From Psychroflexus sp. (GTDB lineage Bacteria; Bacteroidota; Bacteroidia; Flavobacteriales; Flavobacteriaceae), in NCBI GenBank assembly GCA_003565575.1, contig PXBV01000317.1:1-9446 (forward strand): a DNA stretch of 9,446 bases. The letters run 5' to 3'. This document shows positions 1-6,885 of this stretch, in pieces. The position numbers and the translations under genes are program-made. A model generated the notes under the pieces. That model was not told where the DNA came from. It saw only the letters and a program-made list of their open reading frames with translations, and ran no database searches. Each line of letters begins with the position of its first letter. The first letter of the stretch is position 1.

Positions 1-254
1 AAACCACAAACGAAGCTTTTGCCTTGGCAGAAAATTCAAAGTTTGGACTAGGACTCAGCGTATTTACAAAAGATATTGATAAAGCGCTTTCGTATGCAGA
101 ACAAGCTAGTGATGCTGCTTTTTTTGTCAATGAATTGGTAAAATCTGACCCGCGTTTACCTTTTGGAGGTTCAAAACTATCTGGCTTTGGACGCGAACTA
201 GGCAAAGATGGGATGATGGAGTTCGTTAATCGAAAAACTGTTTACGTTAAGTAA
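1..254 (+). CDS. Aldehyde dehydrogenase, C-terminal fragment (succinate-semialdehyde dehydrogenase-like)
   Basis: This is the 3' end of a gene that begins outside the window; the reading frame starts at base 3 and is open to a TAA at 252-254. About 83 residues are visible. They match the C-terminus of the NAD(P)-dependent aldehyde dehydrogenase superfamily: a FGLGLSVFT segment, then FFVNELVKSDPRLPFGG, then KLSGFGRELG and a final EFVNRKTVYV. The wording VKSDPRLPFGG plus GFGRELG is closest to the succinate-semialdehyde dehydrogenase (Sad/YneI/GabD) branch, which oxidises succinate semialdehyde to succinate in the cytoplasm. The catalytic Cys and Glu and the cofactor-binding fold lie off the left edge, so substrate is inferred from the tail only. 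A TTG at 24 could be read as a start, but homology clearly continues upstream of it. The gene converges on the peroxiredoxin gene and ends before a shared hairpin. Confidence 0.88.
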   Translation, partial: TTNEAFALAENSKFGLGLSVFTKDIDKALSYAEQASDAAFFVNELVKSDPRLPFGGSKLSGFGRELGKDGMMEFVNRKTVYVK

Positions 255-283
255 GAGAAATTTACCCAGAAAATGATAAATAC

Positions 284-313
284 AAAAGGCAGAAGTCGAA
301 ACTTCTGCCTTTT
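284..313. terminator. Bidirectional intrinsic terminator between the aldehyde dehydrogenase and peroxiredoxin genes
   Basis: A perfect 13-bp stem (284-296 pairs with 301-313) closes a CGAA tetraloop (297-300). The core AGGCAGAAG/CTTCTGCCT is relatively GC-rich, and the stem has an A-run on its left and a T-run on its right, so each strand ends its hairpin in a run of T. It sits in the 80-base gap between two convergent stop codons, which fits a terminator serving both genes. Confidence 0.88.
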
Positions 314-334
314 ACGTGTCAACAAAATTAAAAT

Positions 335-1006
335 TTAAAATTGTTTCTTAGCTAAGTACCACGTAGTTTTTTCTACTGAATCATCAGCAACTCTTGCTTC
401 ATAATCTTTCAAGGTTTTTGGTGGTGGCACGATTGCTTTATCACCTTTTTTCCAATCTAAAGGACATGCCGCTCCATGTTCATCAGAAAACTGAAGAGCT
501 TCTAAACATCTTAAGATTTCATCCATATTTCTTCCTACATTGAGTGGGTAATACATGATGAGTCTTATCTTTTTGCTTGGATCAATAAAAAATACGGCTC
601 TCACGGCTGCTGTTTCGCTTTCATTAGGTTGAAGCATACCATAGAGTTTTGAAACTTTCATATCTATATCTGCAATTATAGGAAAGTCCATGTAAACGCC
701 TGTATTTTGTTTTACGCTATCTACCCAACCTATATGAGAATGAATAGAATCTATACTTAAACCCAACAATTCTGTGTTTAAAGCTTCAAATTCCTTCTTT
801 CTCTCTGCAAAACCACTCATTTCTGTAGTACAAACGGGAGTGAAATCTGCTGGATGAGAAAACATGACCGTCCATTTATCTGGGGCAAACTCAGACATTT
901 TCATTTTTCCAGTAGTTGTGACTGCCTCAAAATCTGGCGCTTTATCTCCTATTCTAGGCATTTGTGTTGTTGGCTGTGTTAAACTTTCTTGTTTTAAATC
1001 TTCCAT
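335..1006 (-). CDS. Peroxiredoxin, Prx6 / 1-Cys-like (AhpC-TSA family)
   Basis: A complete 223-residue thiol peroxidase that reduces hydrogen peroxide and organic hydroperoxides in the cytoplasm. The active site reads HPADFTPVCTTE, with P52, T56 and peroxidatic C59 forming the PxxxTxxC motif; R136 (AVRAVFFID) is the likely second active-site Arg. The long C-terminal part (PLNVGRNMDEILR near 154-166, then CPLDWKKGD at 181-189) is the Prx6-type extension, and the length suits that class rather than the shorter AhpC or BCP/PrxQ classes. Two further cysteines, C167 and C181, are present, but there is no C-terminal resolving pair of the archaeal kind, so the recycling partner is uncertain. The ATG at 1006 gives a short polar N-terminus; M17 (MPRIGDKAPDF) is a possible later start. 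The gene is monocistronic, ending at the hairpin at 284-313. Subfamily assignment is from motif reading only. Confidence 0.93.
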   Translation of the reverse strand: MEDLKQESLTQPTTQMPRIGDKAPDFEAVTTTGKMKMSEFAPDKWTVMFSHPADFTPVCTTEMSGFAERKKEFEALNTELLGLSIDSIHSHIGWVDSVKQNTGVYMDFPIIADIDMKVSKLYGMLQPNESETAAVRAVFFIDPSKKIRLIMYYPLNVGRNMDEILRCLEALQFSDEHGAACPLDWKKGDKAIVPPPKTLKDYEARVADDSVEKTTWYLAKKQF

Positions 1007-1028
1007 TTTATTTGAATTAAATTAATTA

Positions 1029-1085
1029 ATATTTGATGACACAAATATAAGTTTTACCTATCGTTTTTTAAGTAACAATAGTTAC
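1029..1085 (-). promoter_or_regulatory. Peroxiredoxin promoter with palindromes
   Basis: On the minus strand TATATTTG (1042-1049) matches the Bacteroidota -7 consensus TAnnTTTG and lies about 36 bases before the peroxiredoxin ATG. I see no TTG at the usual -33 distance. The box is half of a perfect inverted repeat, ATATTTG at 1029-1035 and CAAATAT at 1042-1048 (6-base spacer). A second one, GTAAC at 1072-1076 and GTTAC at 1081-1085, lies upstream. Between them, 1047-1061 reads ATAAGTTTTACCTAT, matching 9 of 10 fixed positions of an OxyR half-site pattern (ATAGnTnnnAnCTAT). A promoter is likely; regulator identity is inference, and AT-rich DNA makes chance palindromes common. Confidence 0.45.
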
Positions 1086-1189
1086 ATCAAATAATTATTT
1101 TGATTTAATTTTTGAATTCAAAAGTTTAATCCACACTTACATTTTAAAATTAAAGCTTTTAAACATCTATGAAAGAAAGTAATCCCAGA

Positions 1190-1411
1190 TTAGTTTTCTG
1201 TGTTTGAGTCTTCTAAATCTACCATATCATCCAAAGCAGAATTTACTTCTTTTTGGGTTTTATACAGTGTCGTTTTACAATACTTGATTAATTCTGATGC
1301 ACGCTCTACTTTCTTGGTCAATTCATCTACAGAAACAGTGTCGTTTTCTATATCTTCAACAATAGACTTCAATTCTTCAATGGCGTATTCATAGTTTTTT
1401 ATTTTACTCAT
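1190..1411 (-). CDS. xseB: Exodeoxyribonuclease VII small subunit
   Basis: A 73-residue acidic helical protein, typical in size for XseB (about 60-80 residues). It reads MSKIKNYEYAIEEL, then an SIVEDIEND segment, then SVDELTKKVERASELIKYCK, the expected two-helix pattern of the ExoVII small subunit, which packs on the coiled coil of XseA to form the active nuclease. I chose the ATG at 1411 rather than the in-frame ATG at 1453, because the extra 14 residues are out-of-frame xseA sequence and carry no XseB homology. The chosen start overlaps the end of xseA by 8 bases in ATGAGTAA, which suggests translational coupling and a controlled subunit ratio. It is the last gene of the minus-strand operon; no strong terminator is visible after its TAA. 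Confidence 0.9.
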   Translation of the reverse strand: MSKIKNYEYAIEELKSIVEDIENDTVSVDELTKKVERASELIKYCKTTLYKTQKEVNSALDDMVDLEDSNTEN

Positions 1412-2795
1412 CTGTCTTTGTTTTAAGAACCTCACTTTCAGCATATCCATCAAAAAAGACGGTTTTCAATCGGTCCCCTGTTTTTAAGTCTTTACTAGAT
1501 TTTATAATCTTATCGTTTACCAAATTCAATGTATAGCCTCTTTGTAATAAACGTTTTGGTGAAAGAAGGTTTACGGTTGAATGTAAATGAGCAAGATTTT
1601 GTTCATGCTGTCTTAAGTTTGAAGAGGTTTCTCTTTTTATGTGGGTTTGTGTTTGTTTGATAAAGTTATTTTGCTTTTGAAAATGCTGCTTGATCATCCA
1701 AGACAAGCGTTGTCCTGAGTTTTGCAGAAAATCCATCTGTTTTTGAACAAATGTGGGTATTCTAGATTGAATGCGCTGTTGTTGTACTTGCAAGAGATAA
1801 GTTTGGTTTTGCAAAAGCGATTCAACTTGAGTTTTAAATTTAAGATGATGATTTTGTAGGCTATTCCTTTCTGTGATTATTTTGGACTCTATCCCTTTTT
1901 TGAAACGTGTACGGTAAGCCTTAAGCTCTTCAACAGCATTTTGAAATTTACTGATAAAAAAATAAGCAACATCGGTTGGTGTTATCTTATTGGCATAAGA
2001 AACCATTTCCAACAGGGTTTGATTCGTAGAATGACCGATTCCTGAAATAATCGGTAATGGAAATCTTGCTACCTTAGAAGCTAAGATAAAACTATCATAA
2101 CAGCTTAAGCCCACGTCTCCTCCTCCACCTCTTATAATCGTCACCACATCAAACCTATGACTTTGGTTTGCAATATGTTCTAAAGCCTCCGATATGGAGT
2201 TTATGGCTTTATCGCCTTGAAGTAATGCCGAAAACAATTCAACATTTATGTTGAAGTGAGAGAATTTTTCAATAATGTTTTTGAAATCTTGATATCCCTT
2301 ACTCGTTTCAACAGAAATTACAGCTATGCGTCGAGGTAATTTTGGAAATAGCAAAGAACGGTTTGCGTTATAAATACCTTCTGCTTTCAAGCGTTTTAAA
2401 CTTTCGCTTTTTTCTTTAGCCATTTCACCAAGCGTAAAACTTGGATCTATGTCGATGATATTTAAAGAGAAACCATAATTGGGGTGGTAATTTACTTTAG
2501 CAAGAAGCAAGACCGTCATCCCTTCAGAGATCCTTTGTTTTGTAACGTCTTCAAACTGTTTGGAAATGGTTTTAAACGTAGTATTCCAAATGGTGGCTCG
2601 CATTTGTGCAAGCACTTCACCATTTTGTTTTTCAACCAAATCTGGGTAACAATGCCCACTTTTGGTGTAAGCGTTTAGTTTTGCAATTTCAGTCTTGATC
2701 CAATATGGCTTACTGTAATGAGTACTAATCATACGCTGCAAACTCCTACCAATATCAAGTAGAGTAAATACAGAAGATTGAGGACTAGCCGCCAT
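1404..2795 (-). CDS. xseA: Exodeoxyribonuclease VII large subunit
   Basis: A full-length (463-residue) catalytic subunit of ExoVII, which degrades single-stranded DNA from both ends into oligonucleotides during repair and recombination. Order: N-terminal OB-fold DNA-binding domain (about 8-118; WIKTEIAKLN at 32-41), nuclease domain (about 120-285) with PRRIAVISVETSKGYQD (154-170), RGGGGDVGLSC (222-232) and GIGHSTN (252-258), a long Gln/Lys-rich coiled coil (about 285-410), and a C-terminal small barrel beginning SPKRLLQRGYTLN and ending near GDRLKTVFFDGYAESEV. The motif that reads GHETD in E. coli is GHSTN here, which from memory is usual in flavobacterial XseA. The start ATG at 2795 is 6 bases after the stop of the upstream DinB-like gene, and the stop overlaps xseB by 8 bases. 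I am confident of the family. Confidence 0.95.
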   Translation of the reverse strand: MAASPQSSVFTLLDIGRSLQRMISTHYSKPYWIKTEIAKLNAYTKSGHCYPDLVEKQNGEVLAQMRATIWNTTFKTISKQFEDVTKQRISEGMTVLLLAKVNYHPNYGFSLNIIDIDPSFTLGEMAKEKSESLKRLKAEGIYNANRSLLFPKLPRRIAVISVETSKGYQDFKNIIEKFSHFNINVELFSALLQGDKAINSISEALEHIANQSHRFDVVTIIRGGGGDVGLSCYDSFILASKVARFPLPIISGIGHSTNQTLLEMVSYANKITPTDVAYFFISKFQNAVEELKAYRTRFKKGIESKIITERNSLQNHHLKFKTQVESLLQNQTYLLQVQQQRIQSRIPTFVQKQMDFLQNSGQRLSWMIKQHFQKQNNFIKQTQTHIKRETSSNLRQHEQNLAHLHSTVNLLSPKRLLQRGYTLNLVNDKIIKSSKDLKTGDRLKTVFFDGYAESEVLKTKTDE

Positions 2796-2801
2796 ATCGA
2801 A

Positions 2802-3323
2802 TTACAAGTAACGTTCTTGAATGATGTGGATATGATGTTTTTGATGACCGGTCAAAATGAAGGGAATGGATCTTACAGAAAGCGGACCTCCGCTTGCTTG
2901 ACCGGTATTGGCGTACACTTCTGGCAAAAAACTCCTAAAAAGAGAAGTAGTTGAACTCCTCAAAACCTCAAATTCTTCCACTAAATCTGTGATGGAGCGC
3001 TGTTTTGAAAAACAATGTTCTGCATAATGGTTTTCATCATAACCAGGTAATTCTGTAAAATCGAAACGTGAAAATCTCAGTGCTCGATTTGAAAAGATAC
3101 GCTCTGTATCTAGCAAGTGTTGTAAAATTTGCTTTGGTGTCCATTTACCATCAGCGTAGCTAAAATCGTGTTTTTTTAACGGCAGGGCTAGAAAAAAATC
3201 AGCTAATTCACTTTTTTCTTCTAAGGCTTGAAAAAGCTCTGTATTTGACTCAACTCGGTTTAAGTATTTTTCATAATATGATTTATACTCTCCTGAAGTG
3301 ATATCTGATTTTAAAACCTGCAT
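2802..3323 (-). CDS. DinB-like four-helix metalloprotein
   Basis: A 173-residue protein of the DinB/YfiT (DinB_2) fold. The three expected metal ligands are visible: H69 in WTPKQILQHLLDTER (61-75), and H160 and H164 in the C-terminal GHQKHHIHIIQERYL (159-173), which closely follows the family's usual GHxxHHxxxxxERYL ending. Characterised members are thiol-dependent transferases or isomerases that use bacillithiol, mycothiol or similar cofactors; others have no known role. Despite the family name it is not DNA polymerase IV. The ATG at 3323 overlaps the proline dehydrogenase stop by one base (TAATG), and xseA starts 6 bases after its own stop, so it is surely cotranscribed with both. Its substrate cannot be read from the sequence. 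Confidence 0.88.
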   Translation of the reverse strand: MQVLKSDITSGEYKSYYEKYLNRVESNTELFQALEEKSELADFFLALPLKKHDFSYADGKWTPKQILQHLLDTERIFSNRALRFSRFDFTELPGYDENHYAEHCFSKQRSITDLVEEFEVLRSSTTSLFRSFLPEVYANTGQASGGPLSVRSIPFILTGHQKHHIHIIQERYL

Positions 3324-4516
3324 TATTCTACACGTTTAACAAAACTACCATCTCTTCTGTCTTTTTCTTCCCTAAGTAAGGCTAGTTCTCTACCTGTTTG
3401 ACCTTGAACGGATGAATTTTCTTGGGCACGCCTTATTAAGTATGGAATCACGTCTTTAATAGGGCCAAACGGAACTAACTTTATAGCGTTAGAGTTAATT
3501 CGGCCTAGATTGAAACTGATGTGATCACTCATTCCATAAAGTTGACCAAACCAAATTCTATCATCAGACAGGTGTAATTCTTGCTGACTCATCAACTGCA
3601 GCGCCATATAAGTACTTACCTCATTATGCGTCCCTATAAACTGAGAAATATCTTCTATGTTATCAATACAATAACACATAACGGCATTAAAATTTACATC
3701 TGTAGCTTCTTTATCTTCACATATAGGAGTTGGGTAGCCATATTTTTTTGCTCTGGCATTTTCCTTCTCCATGTAAGCACCTCTTACAGTTTTAAAACCT
3801 AGTTTAAAACCTTCTTTTTGGGCACGCTCGTGAATTCCTTTGACGTAAGATAACCTATCCCATCTGTAACATTGGAGGGTATTAAATATAATAGCTTTTT
3901 CTTTATTGAACTTTCGCATCATATCTTCAATAAAATTATCTGCTGCATCTTGCATCCAAGATTCTTCTGCATCTATGAGTAAGCGCGTATCGTGCTCATA
4001 AGCCGCTTGGCAAACACGTTCAAACCTTGCTTTTATGCTCTCCCACTCTTTTTGTTCTTCATCGGTTAGGATTTCATTAGCTGTAACCTTTTCCCAAATC
4101 TCAAACCGACCTAATCCCGTAGGTTTAGCAACAGCAAATGGAATTTCTTCTGCACCAGCAGCATATTTTATGATTTCAATTTTATCATTAGCTGCTCTAT
4201 CAAATTCAGCTTCTGTTTCTTTGCCTTCTACAGAATAATCAAGTACACTATACACATTTTCCTTTCTCATCTTTTTTACCAAAGGCATACAGTCATCTTG
4301 ACTTACTCCACCACAAAATTGCTTAAATATTGTAGCTTTTACTAAAGGTTCTATAGGTAATCTTAAACTCAGAGCCAAATTGGTTGCTCTAGTGGAAATC
4401 GGAACAAAAAACGGTACATTCATCAAAGAAAAAAGAAAAAGAGAACGCTTAAGGTCCTTGTCTGATTTCAGTACAAACGCATGCTTTGTGTTATTAAATA
4501 TTTTAGTATCAATCAT
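3323..4516 (-). CDS. Proline dehydrogenase (monofunctional, FAD-dependent)
   Basis: A 397-residue PRODH-family enzyme that oxidises L-proline to 1-pyrroline-5-carboxylate, passing electrons through FAD to the membrane quinone pool. The catalytic (beta-alpha)8 barrel shows the expected signatures: LIDAEES (180-186), FNTLQCYR (211-218), FKTVRGAYMEKE (241-252), GTHNE (295-299), FGQLYGMSD (323-331) and the C-terminal RRAQENSS (362-369), whose Arg pair holds the substrate carboxylate. There is no P5C dehydrogenase or DNA-binding domain, so it is the stand-alone type rather than trifunctional PutA; P5C oxidation must come from another gene. The fragmentary aldehyde dehydrogenase at the left edge looks like the semialdehyde type, not P5C dehydrogenase. 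It is the first gene of the operon with the DinB-like gene, xseA and xseB, and is divergent from aroB. Confidence 0.94.
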   Translation of the reverse strand: MIDTKIFNNTKHAFVLKSDKDLKRSLFLFSLMNVPFFVPISTRATNLALSLRLPIEPLVKATIFKQFCGGVSQDDCMPLVKKMRKENVYSVLDYSVEGKETEAEFDRAANDKIEIIKYAAGAEEIPFAVAKPTGLGRFEIWEKVTANEILTDEEQKEWESIKARFERVCQAAYEHDTRLLIDAEESWMQDAADNFIEDMMRKFNKEKAIIFNTLQCYRWDRLSYVKGIHERAQKEGFKLGFKTVRGAYMEKENARAKKYGYPTPICEDKEATDVNFNAVMCYCIDNIEDISQFIGTHNEVSTYMALQLMSQQELHLSDDRIWFGQLYGMSDHISFNLGRINSNAIKLVPFGPIKDVIPYLIRRAQENSSVQGQTGRELALLREEKDRRDGSFVKRVE

Positions 4517-4533
4517 AATTTTTAAAATGTGGG

Positions 4534-4564
4534 GAAAGATATAAAAAATGATGTAGTATTTTCG
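4534..4564. promoter_or_regulatory. Possible divergent -7 boxes for proline dehydrogenase operon and aroB
   Basis: The 93 bases between the proline dehydrogenase ATG (4516) and the aroB ATG (4610) must hold two promoters. On the plus strand TATTTTCG (4557-4564) is one mismatch from TAnnTTTG and 45 bases before the aroB start. On the minus strand TATCTTTC (4541-4534) is also one mismatch away and lies 17 bases before the proline dehydrogenase start. Neither has a TTG at the expected -33 distance, so both are weak calls supported mainly by position. Confidence 0.3.
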
Positions 4565-4609
4565 CTTAAAATATTATCTATTTCTTTAACCTTAACAAAG
4601 CTTTTAAGT

Positions 4610-5680
4610 ATGGAAACCATACAATTAAAATCCTATAAAATTGCATTTCAAAAACAAGCTTATCAAGAGCTCAATGCGTTGATAAAAAATCAATCCTATT
4701 CTTCAATTTATATACTAGTAGATAGCAACACCAATGCGCTATGCTCTAAATTTCTTTCTGAACAACTGGAAGCTGATGTTAAGATAGAGTGGATTGAAAT
4801 TGAGCCTGGAGAGGAACACAAAACCATCTCCACTTGCAACGAAATTTGGAAAACACTTTCTGAAACAGGAGCTGACAGAAAGTCTTTAATGATAAATTTA
4901 GGTGGTGGTATTGTAACCGATGTAGGCGGTTATGCAGCTTCATGTTTCAAAAGAGGGATTGATTTTGTTCACGTTCCTACAACACTTTTAGGCATGGTAG
5001 ACGCTGCCATTGGTGGTAAAAATGGCGTGAATTTAGATAGCCTAAAAAATCAAATTGGAATTATAAGACCCCCAAAACTCATACTTGTAGATGTAGGTTA
5101 TTTGGCCACACTCCCGCAAGAAGAAATGCGAAGTGGCCTTGCTGAAATGCTTAAACATGGGCTCATAGACAATGAGGAGGATTTCTTTGCTTTTGAAGAC
5201 TTATCTCAATTTGAAGTTGAAAAACTACCCGAACTTATCCATGATTCAATACAAATTAAAACTAGAATTTCTGAAGAAGATCCATTCGAAAAGGGAATCC
5301 GAATGGCGCTAAATTTTGGTCATACGCTTGGGCATGCCATAGAGTCCTACCATATGGAAAATCCTAAAAAAACAAAATTGTTACATGGAGAAGCAGTGGC
5401 TGTAGGTATGATTTTGGCACTAAAGCTTTCTGTAGATGTTCTTGGTTTTGACAAAACTACATGTGATAGAGCAAGCCGAGTGATTACAAATTACTTTAAA
5501 AAAGTAGACTTTTTGGAAACAGATATATCAAACATTCACAGCTATTTGATTCATGACAAAAAGAATACAGCTGGGAACATCAATTTTTTACTTCTTGAAG
5601 CGATTGGTAAACCAAAAATAAATTGTAAAGTCACAGATGAGCAAATAATAAAGGCTTTTGCATACTACAAAAGCCTTTAA
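4610..5680 (+). CDS. aroB: 3-dehydroquinate synthase
   Basis: A 356-residue enzyme for the second shikimate-pathway step, converting DAHP to 3-dehydroquinate with NAD+ and a divalent metal, in the cytoplasm. Visible signatures: NAD-binding NLGGGIVTDVGGYAA (96-110), FKRGIDFVHVPTTLLGMVDAAIGGKNGVN (113-141 in part), SGLAEMLKHG (175-184) and FGHTLGHAIE (236-245), LLHGEAVAVGM (257-267). The likely metal ligands are E179, H238 and H259, all intact. The frame is open further up to a GTG at 4529, but I chose the ATG at 4610: the 27 extra residues have no AroB homology, would overlap the promoter region, and the chosen length matches the family. The last residues (KAFAYYKSL) are encoded inside a hairpin that probably terminates transcription. 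It converges on trxB 24 bases downstream. Confidence 0.95.
   Translation: METIQLKSYKIAFQKQAYQELNALIKNQSYSSIYILVDSNTNALCSKFLSEQLEADVKIEWIEIEPGEEHKTISTCNEIWKTLSETGADRKSLMINLGGGIVTDVGGYAASCFKRGIDFVHVPTTLLGMVDAAIGGKNGVNLDSLKNQIGIIRPPKLILVDVGYLATLPQEEMRSGLAEMLKHGLIDNEEDFFAFEDLSQFEVEKLPELIHDSIQIKTRISEEDPFEKGIRMALNFGHTLGHAIESYHMENPKKTKLLHGEAVAVGMILALKLSVDVLGFDKTTCDRASRVITNYFKKVDFLETDISNIHSYLIHDKKNTAGNINFLLLEAIGKPKINCKVTDEQIIKAFAYYKSL
5649..5679. terminator. Hairpin overlapping the aroB stop, shared with trxB
   Basis: A perfect 12-bp stem (5649-5660 TAAAGGCTTTTG with 5668-5679 CAAAAGCCTTTA) closes a 7-base loop. It lies in the final aroB codons, and the stop TAA (5678-5680) sits on the right arm. 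The aroB and trxB stops are only 24 bases apart and converge, so one hairpin probably serves both. The arms end in TTT, but there is no long T-run after either arm, so termination strength is uncertain. Confidence 0.65.
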
Positions 5681-5704
5681 AAAGTAATCAACAAAATTTA
5701 AAAT

Positions 5705-6688
5705 TTAATTTAAAGCCGCTTGAGGCTCAGATCGTTCTGTGGTTTCAAGACTTGCCAAGTAACGTTCTGCGTCTAATGCAGACATACACCCTGTTCCTGC
5801 GGCTGTAATGGCTTGACGATAAACTTTATCTTGGGAATCTCCACAAGCAAAAACACCTGGATAGTTTGTTTTTGTAGTTTTAGGTTCGGTGATGATATAC
5901 CCTACCTCATCCATTTCTAAGAAGTCTTTAAAAATATCGGTGTTGGGTTTATGGCCTATTGCAATAAAAAGCCCTGTAATTTTAATTTCTTCTTTTTCTC
6001 CTGTTTGGTTATTGACCATGCGTAAACCCTCAACAACTTGATCGCCAAGCACTTCATCCACTTCAGTATGGTATCGCAAATCTATATTTTTAGTATTTTC
6101 AACACGGTGTTGCATCGCTTTAGAAGCTTTCATTTCTCCTTTTCTTACTAACATGGTAACTTTAGAGCAGATTTTAGCTAAATAGGTAGCCTCCTCACAA
6201 GCCGTATCTCCACCTCCAACAATGGCAACATCTTGACCTTTGTAAAAGAAACCATCACAAACTGCACAAGCGGAAACGCCTCCACCTCTTAAGCGCTGTT
6301 CACTTGGAATGCCAAGATATTTGGCAGATGCACCTGTAGAAATAATAAGCGTTTGTGCTTCTATCCAAGTTTTATTATCAACTTGAGCTTTATGGATTCC
6401 ACCAATTTCTTTAGATAACTCTACTTTTGTCACCATCCCCACTCTTACATCTGTTCCAAACCGTTCGGCTTGTTGCTGAAGTTCTACCATCATTTGTGGC
6501 CCATCTATACCATTAGGATAACCAGGAAAGTTATCTACCTCCGTAGTGGTTGTAAGTTGGCCTCCAGGTTCCATTCCAGTGTAGACTACAGGGTTCATAT
6601 CTGCTCTTGCAGCATAGATTGCAGCTGTATATCCTGCTGGACCAGATCCAACTATTAGGCACTTAACACGTTCTATTTGTTCTGACAT
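5705..6688 (-). CDS. trxB: Thioredoxin-disulfide reductase
   Basis: A 327-residue low-molecular-weight thioredoxin reductase, which moves electrons from NADPH through FAD and a Cys pair to thioredoxin in the cytoplasm. Domains in order: FAD-binding GSGPAGYTAAIYAAR (14-28), PGGQL (41-45), the redox-active CAVCDGFF (C141 and C144), the nucleotide-binding GGGDTACEEA (158-167), and the second FAD segment GVFACGDSQDKVYRQAITAAGTG (278-300 in part). The NADPH-phosphate site that reads HRRxxxR in E. coli is VRKGEMK here (181-187), keeping basic character with Lys at two positions. The last dozen residues after LASLE are a variable tail. The ATG at 6688 fits the family start. Monocistronic by layout, facing away from the tryptophan dioxygenase gene. 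It is the probable electron source for thioredoxin-dependent peroxidases. Confidence 0.96.
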   Translation of the reverse strand: MSEQIERVKCLIVGSGPAGYTAAIYAARADMNPVVYTGMEPGGQLTTTTEVDNFPGYPNGIDGPQMMVELQQQAERFGTDVRVGMVTKVELSKEIGGIHKAQVDNKTWIEAQTLIISTGASAKYLGIPSEQRLRGGGVSACAVCDGFFYKGQDVAIVGGGDTACEEATYLAKICSKVTMLVRKGEMKASKAMQHRVENTKNIDLRYHTEVDEVLGDQVVEGLRMVNNQTGEKEEIKITGLFIAIGHKPNTDIFKDFLEMDEVGYIITEPKTTKTNYPGVFACGDSQDKVYRQAITAAGTGCMSALDAERYLASLETTERSEPQAALN

Positions 6689-6702
6689 CTCAAAAATTTT
6701 TA

Positions 6703-6710
6703 CAAAGGTA
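6703..6710 (-). promoter_or_regulatory. Candidate -7 box for trxB
   Basis: The minus strand reads TACCTTTG, an exact TAnnTTTG match, 14 bases before the trxB ATG. A TTA, not the consensus TTG, lies about 20 bases further upstream. The implied leader is very short (roughly 10 bases or less), which is tolerated in this phylum where Shine-Dalgarno pairing is little used. It is supported by consensus and position only. Confidence 0.5.
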
Positions 6711-6859
6711 ATAAGATTTTAGTTGATGTATAAGACTAAAAATTTGTATTTTAAATAGAGGTATTATCAATTCTTATGAAATTTGAAGCGTGATTATAGA
6801 TTTGATCTAATTTCCTTCATTATCTGCCCTATTTAATTTAATTGCTGACTATATTTTAA

Positions 6860-6867
6860 TAAATTTG
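6860..6867 (+). promoter_or_regulatory. Candidate -7 box for the tryptophan dioxygenase gene
   Basis: TAAATTTG exactly matches TAnnTTTG and sits 18 bases before the ATG at 6886. A TTG at 6842-6844 is 15 bases upstream, shorter than the spacing usually seen. A small palindrome, TAGAT (6797-6801) and ATCTA (6805-6809), lies further upstream and could be an operator, but five-base arms are weak evidence. Confidence 0.45.
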
Positions 6868-6885
6868 AAGATTAAAGCCATAGTT

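Noticed and set aside
1412..1453. 14-codon N-terminal extension of XseB
   Set aside because: It is xseA coding sequence read in another frame; the ATG in the ATGAGTAA overlap gives a standard XseB start.
4529..4609. 27-codon N-terminal extension of AroB from a GTG
   Set aside because: No AroB homology, overlaps the divergent promoter region, and the ATG at 4610 gives the normal family length.
6865..6885. TTG start seven codons upstream in the tryptophan dioxygenase gene
   Set aside because: The TTG is part of the TAAATTTG -7 box, and an ATG follows at 6886.
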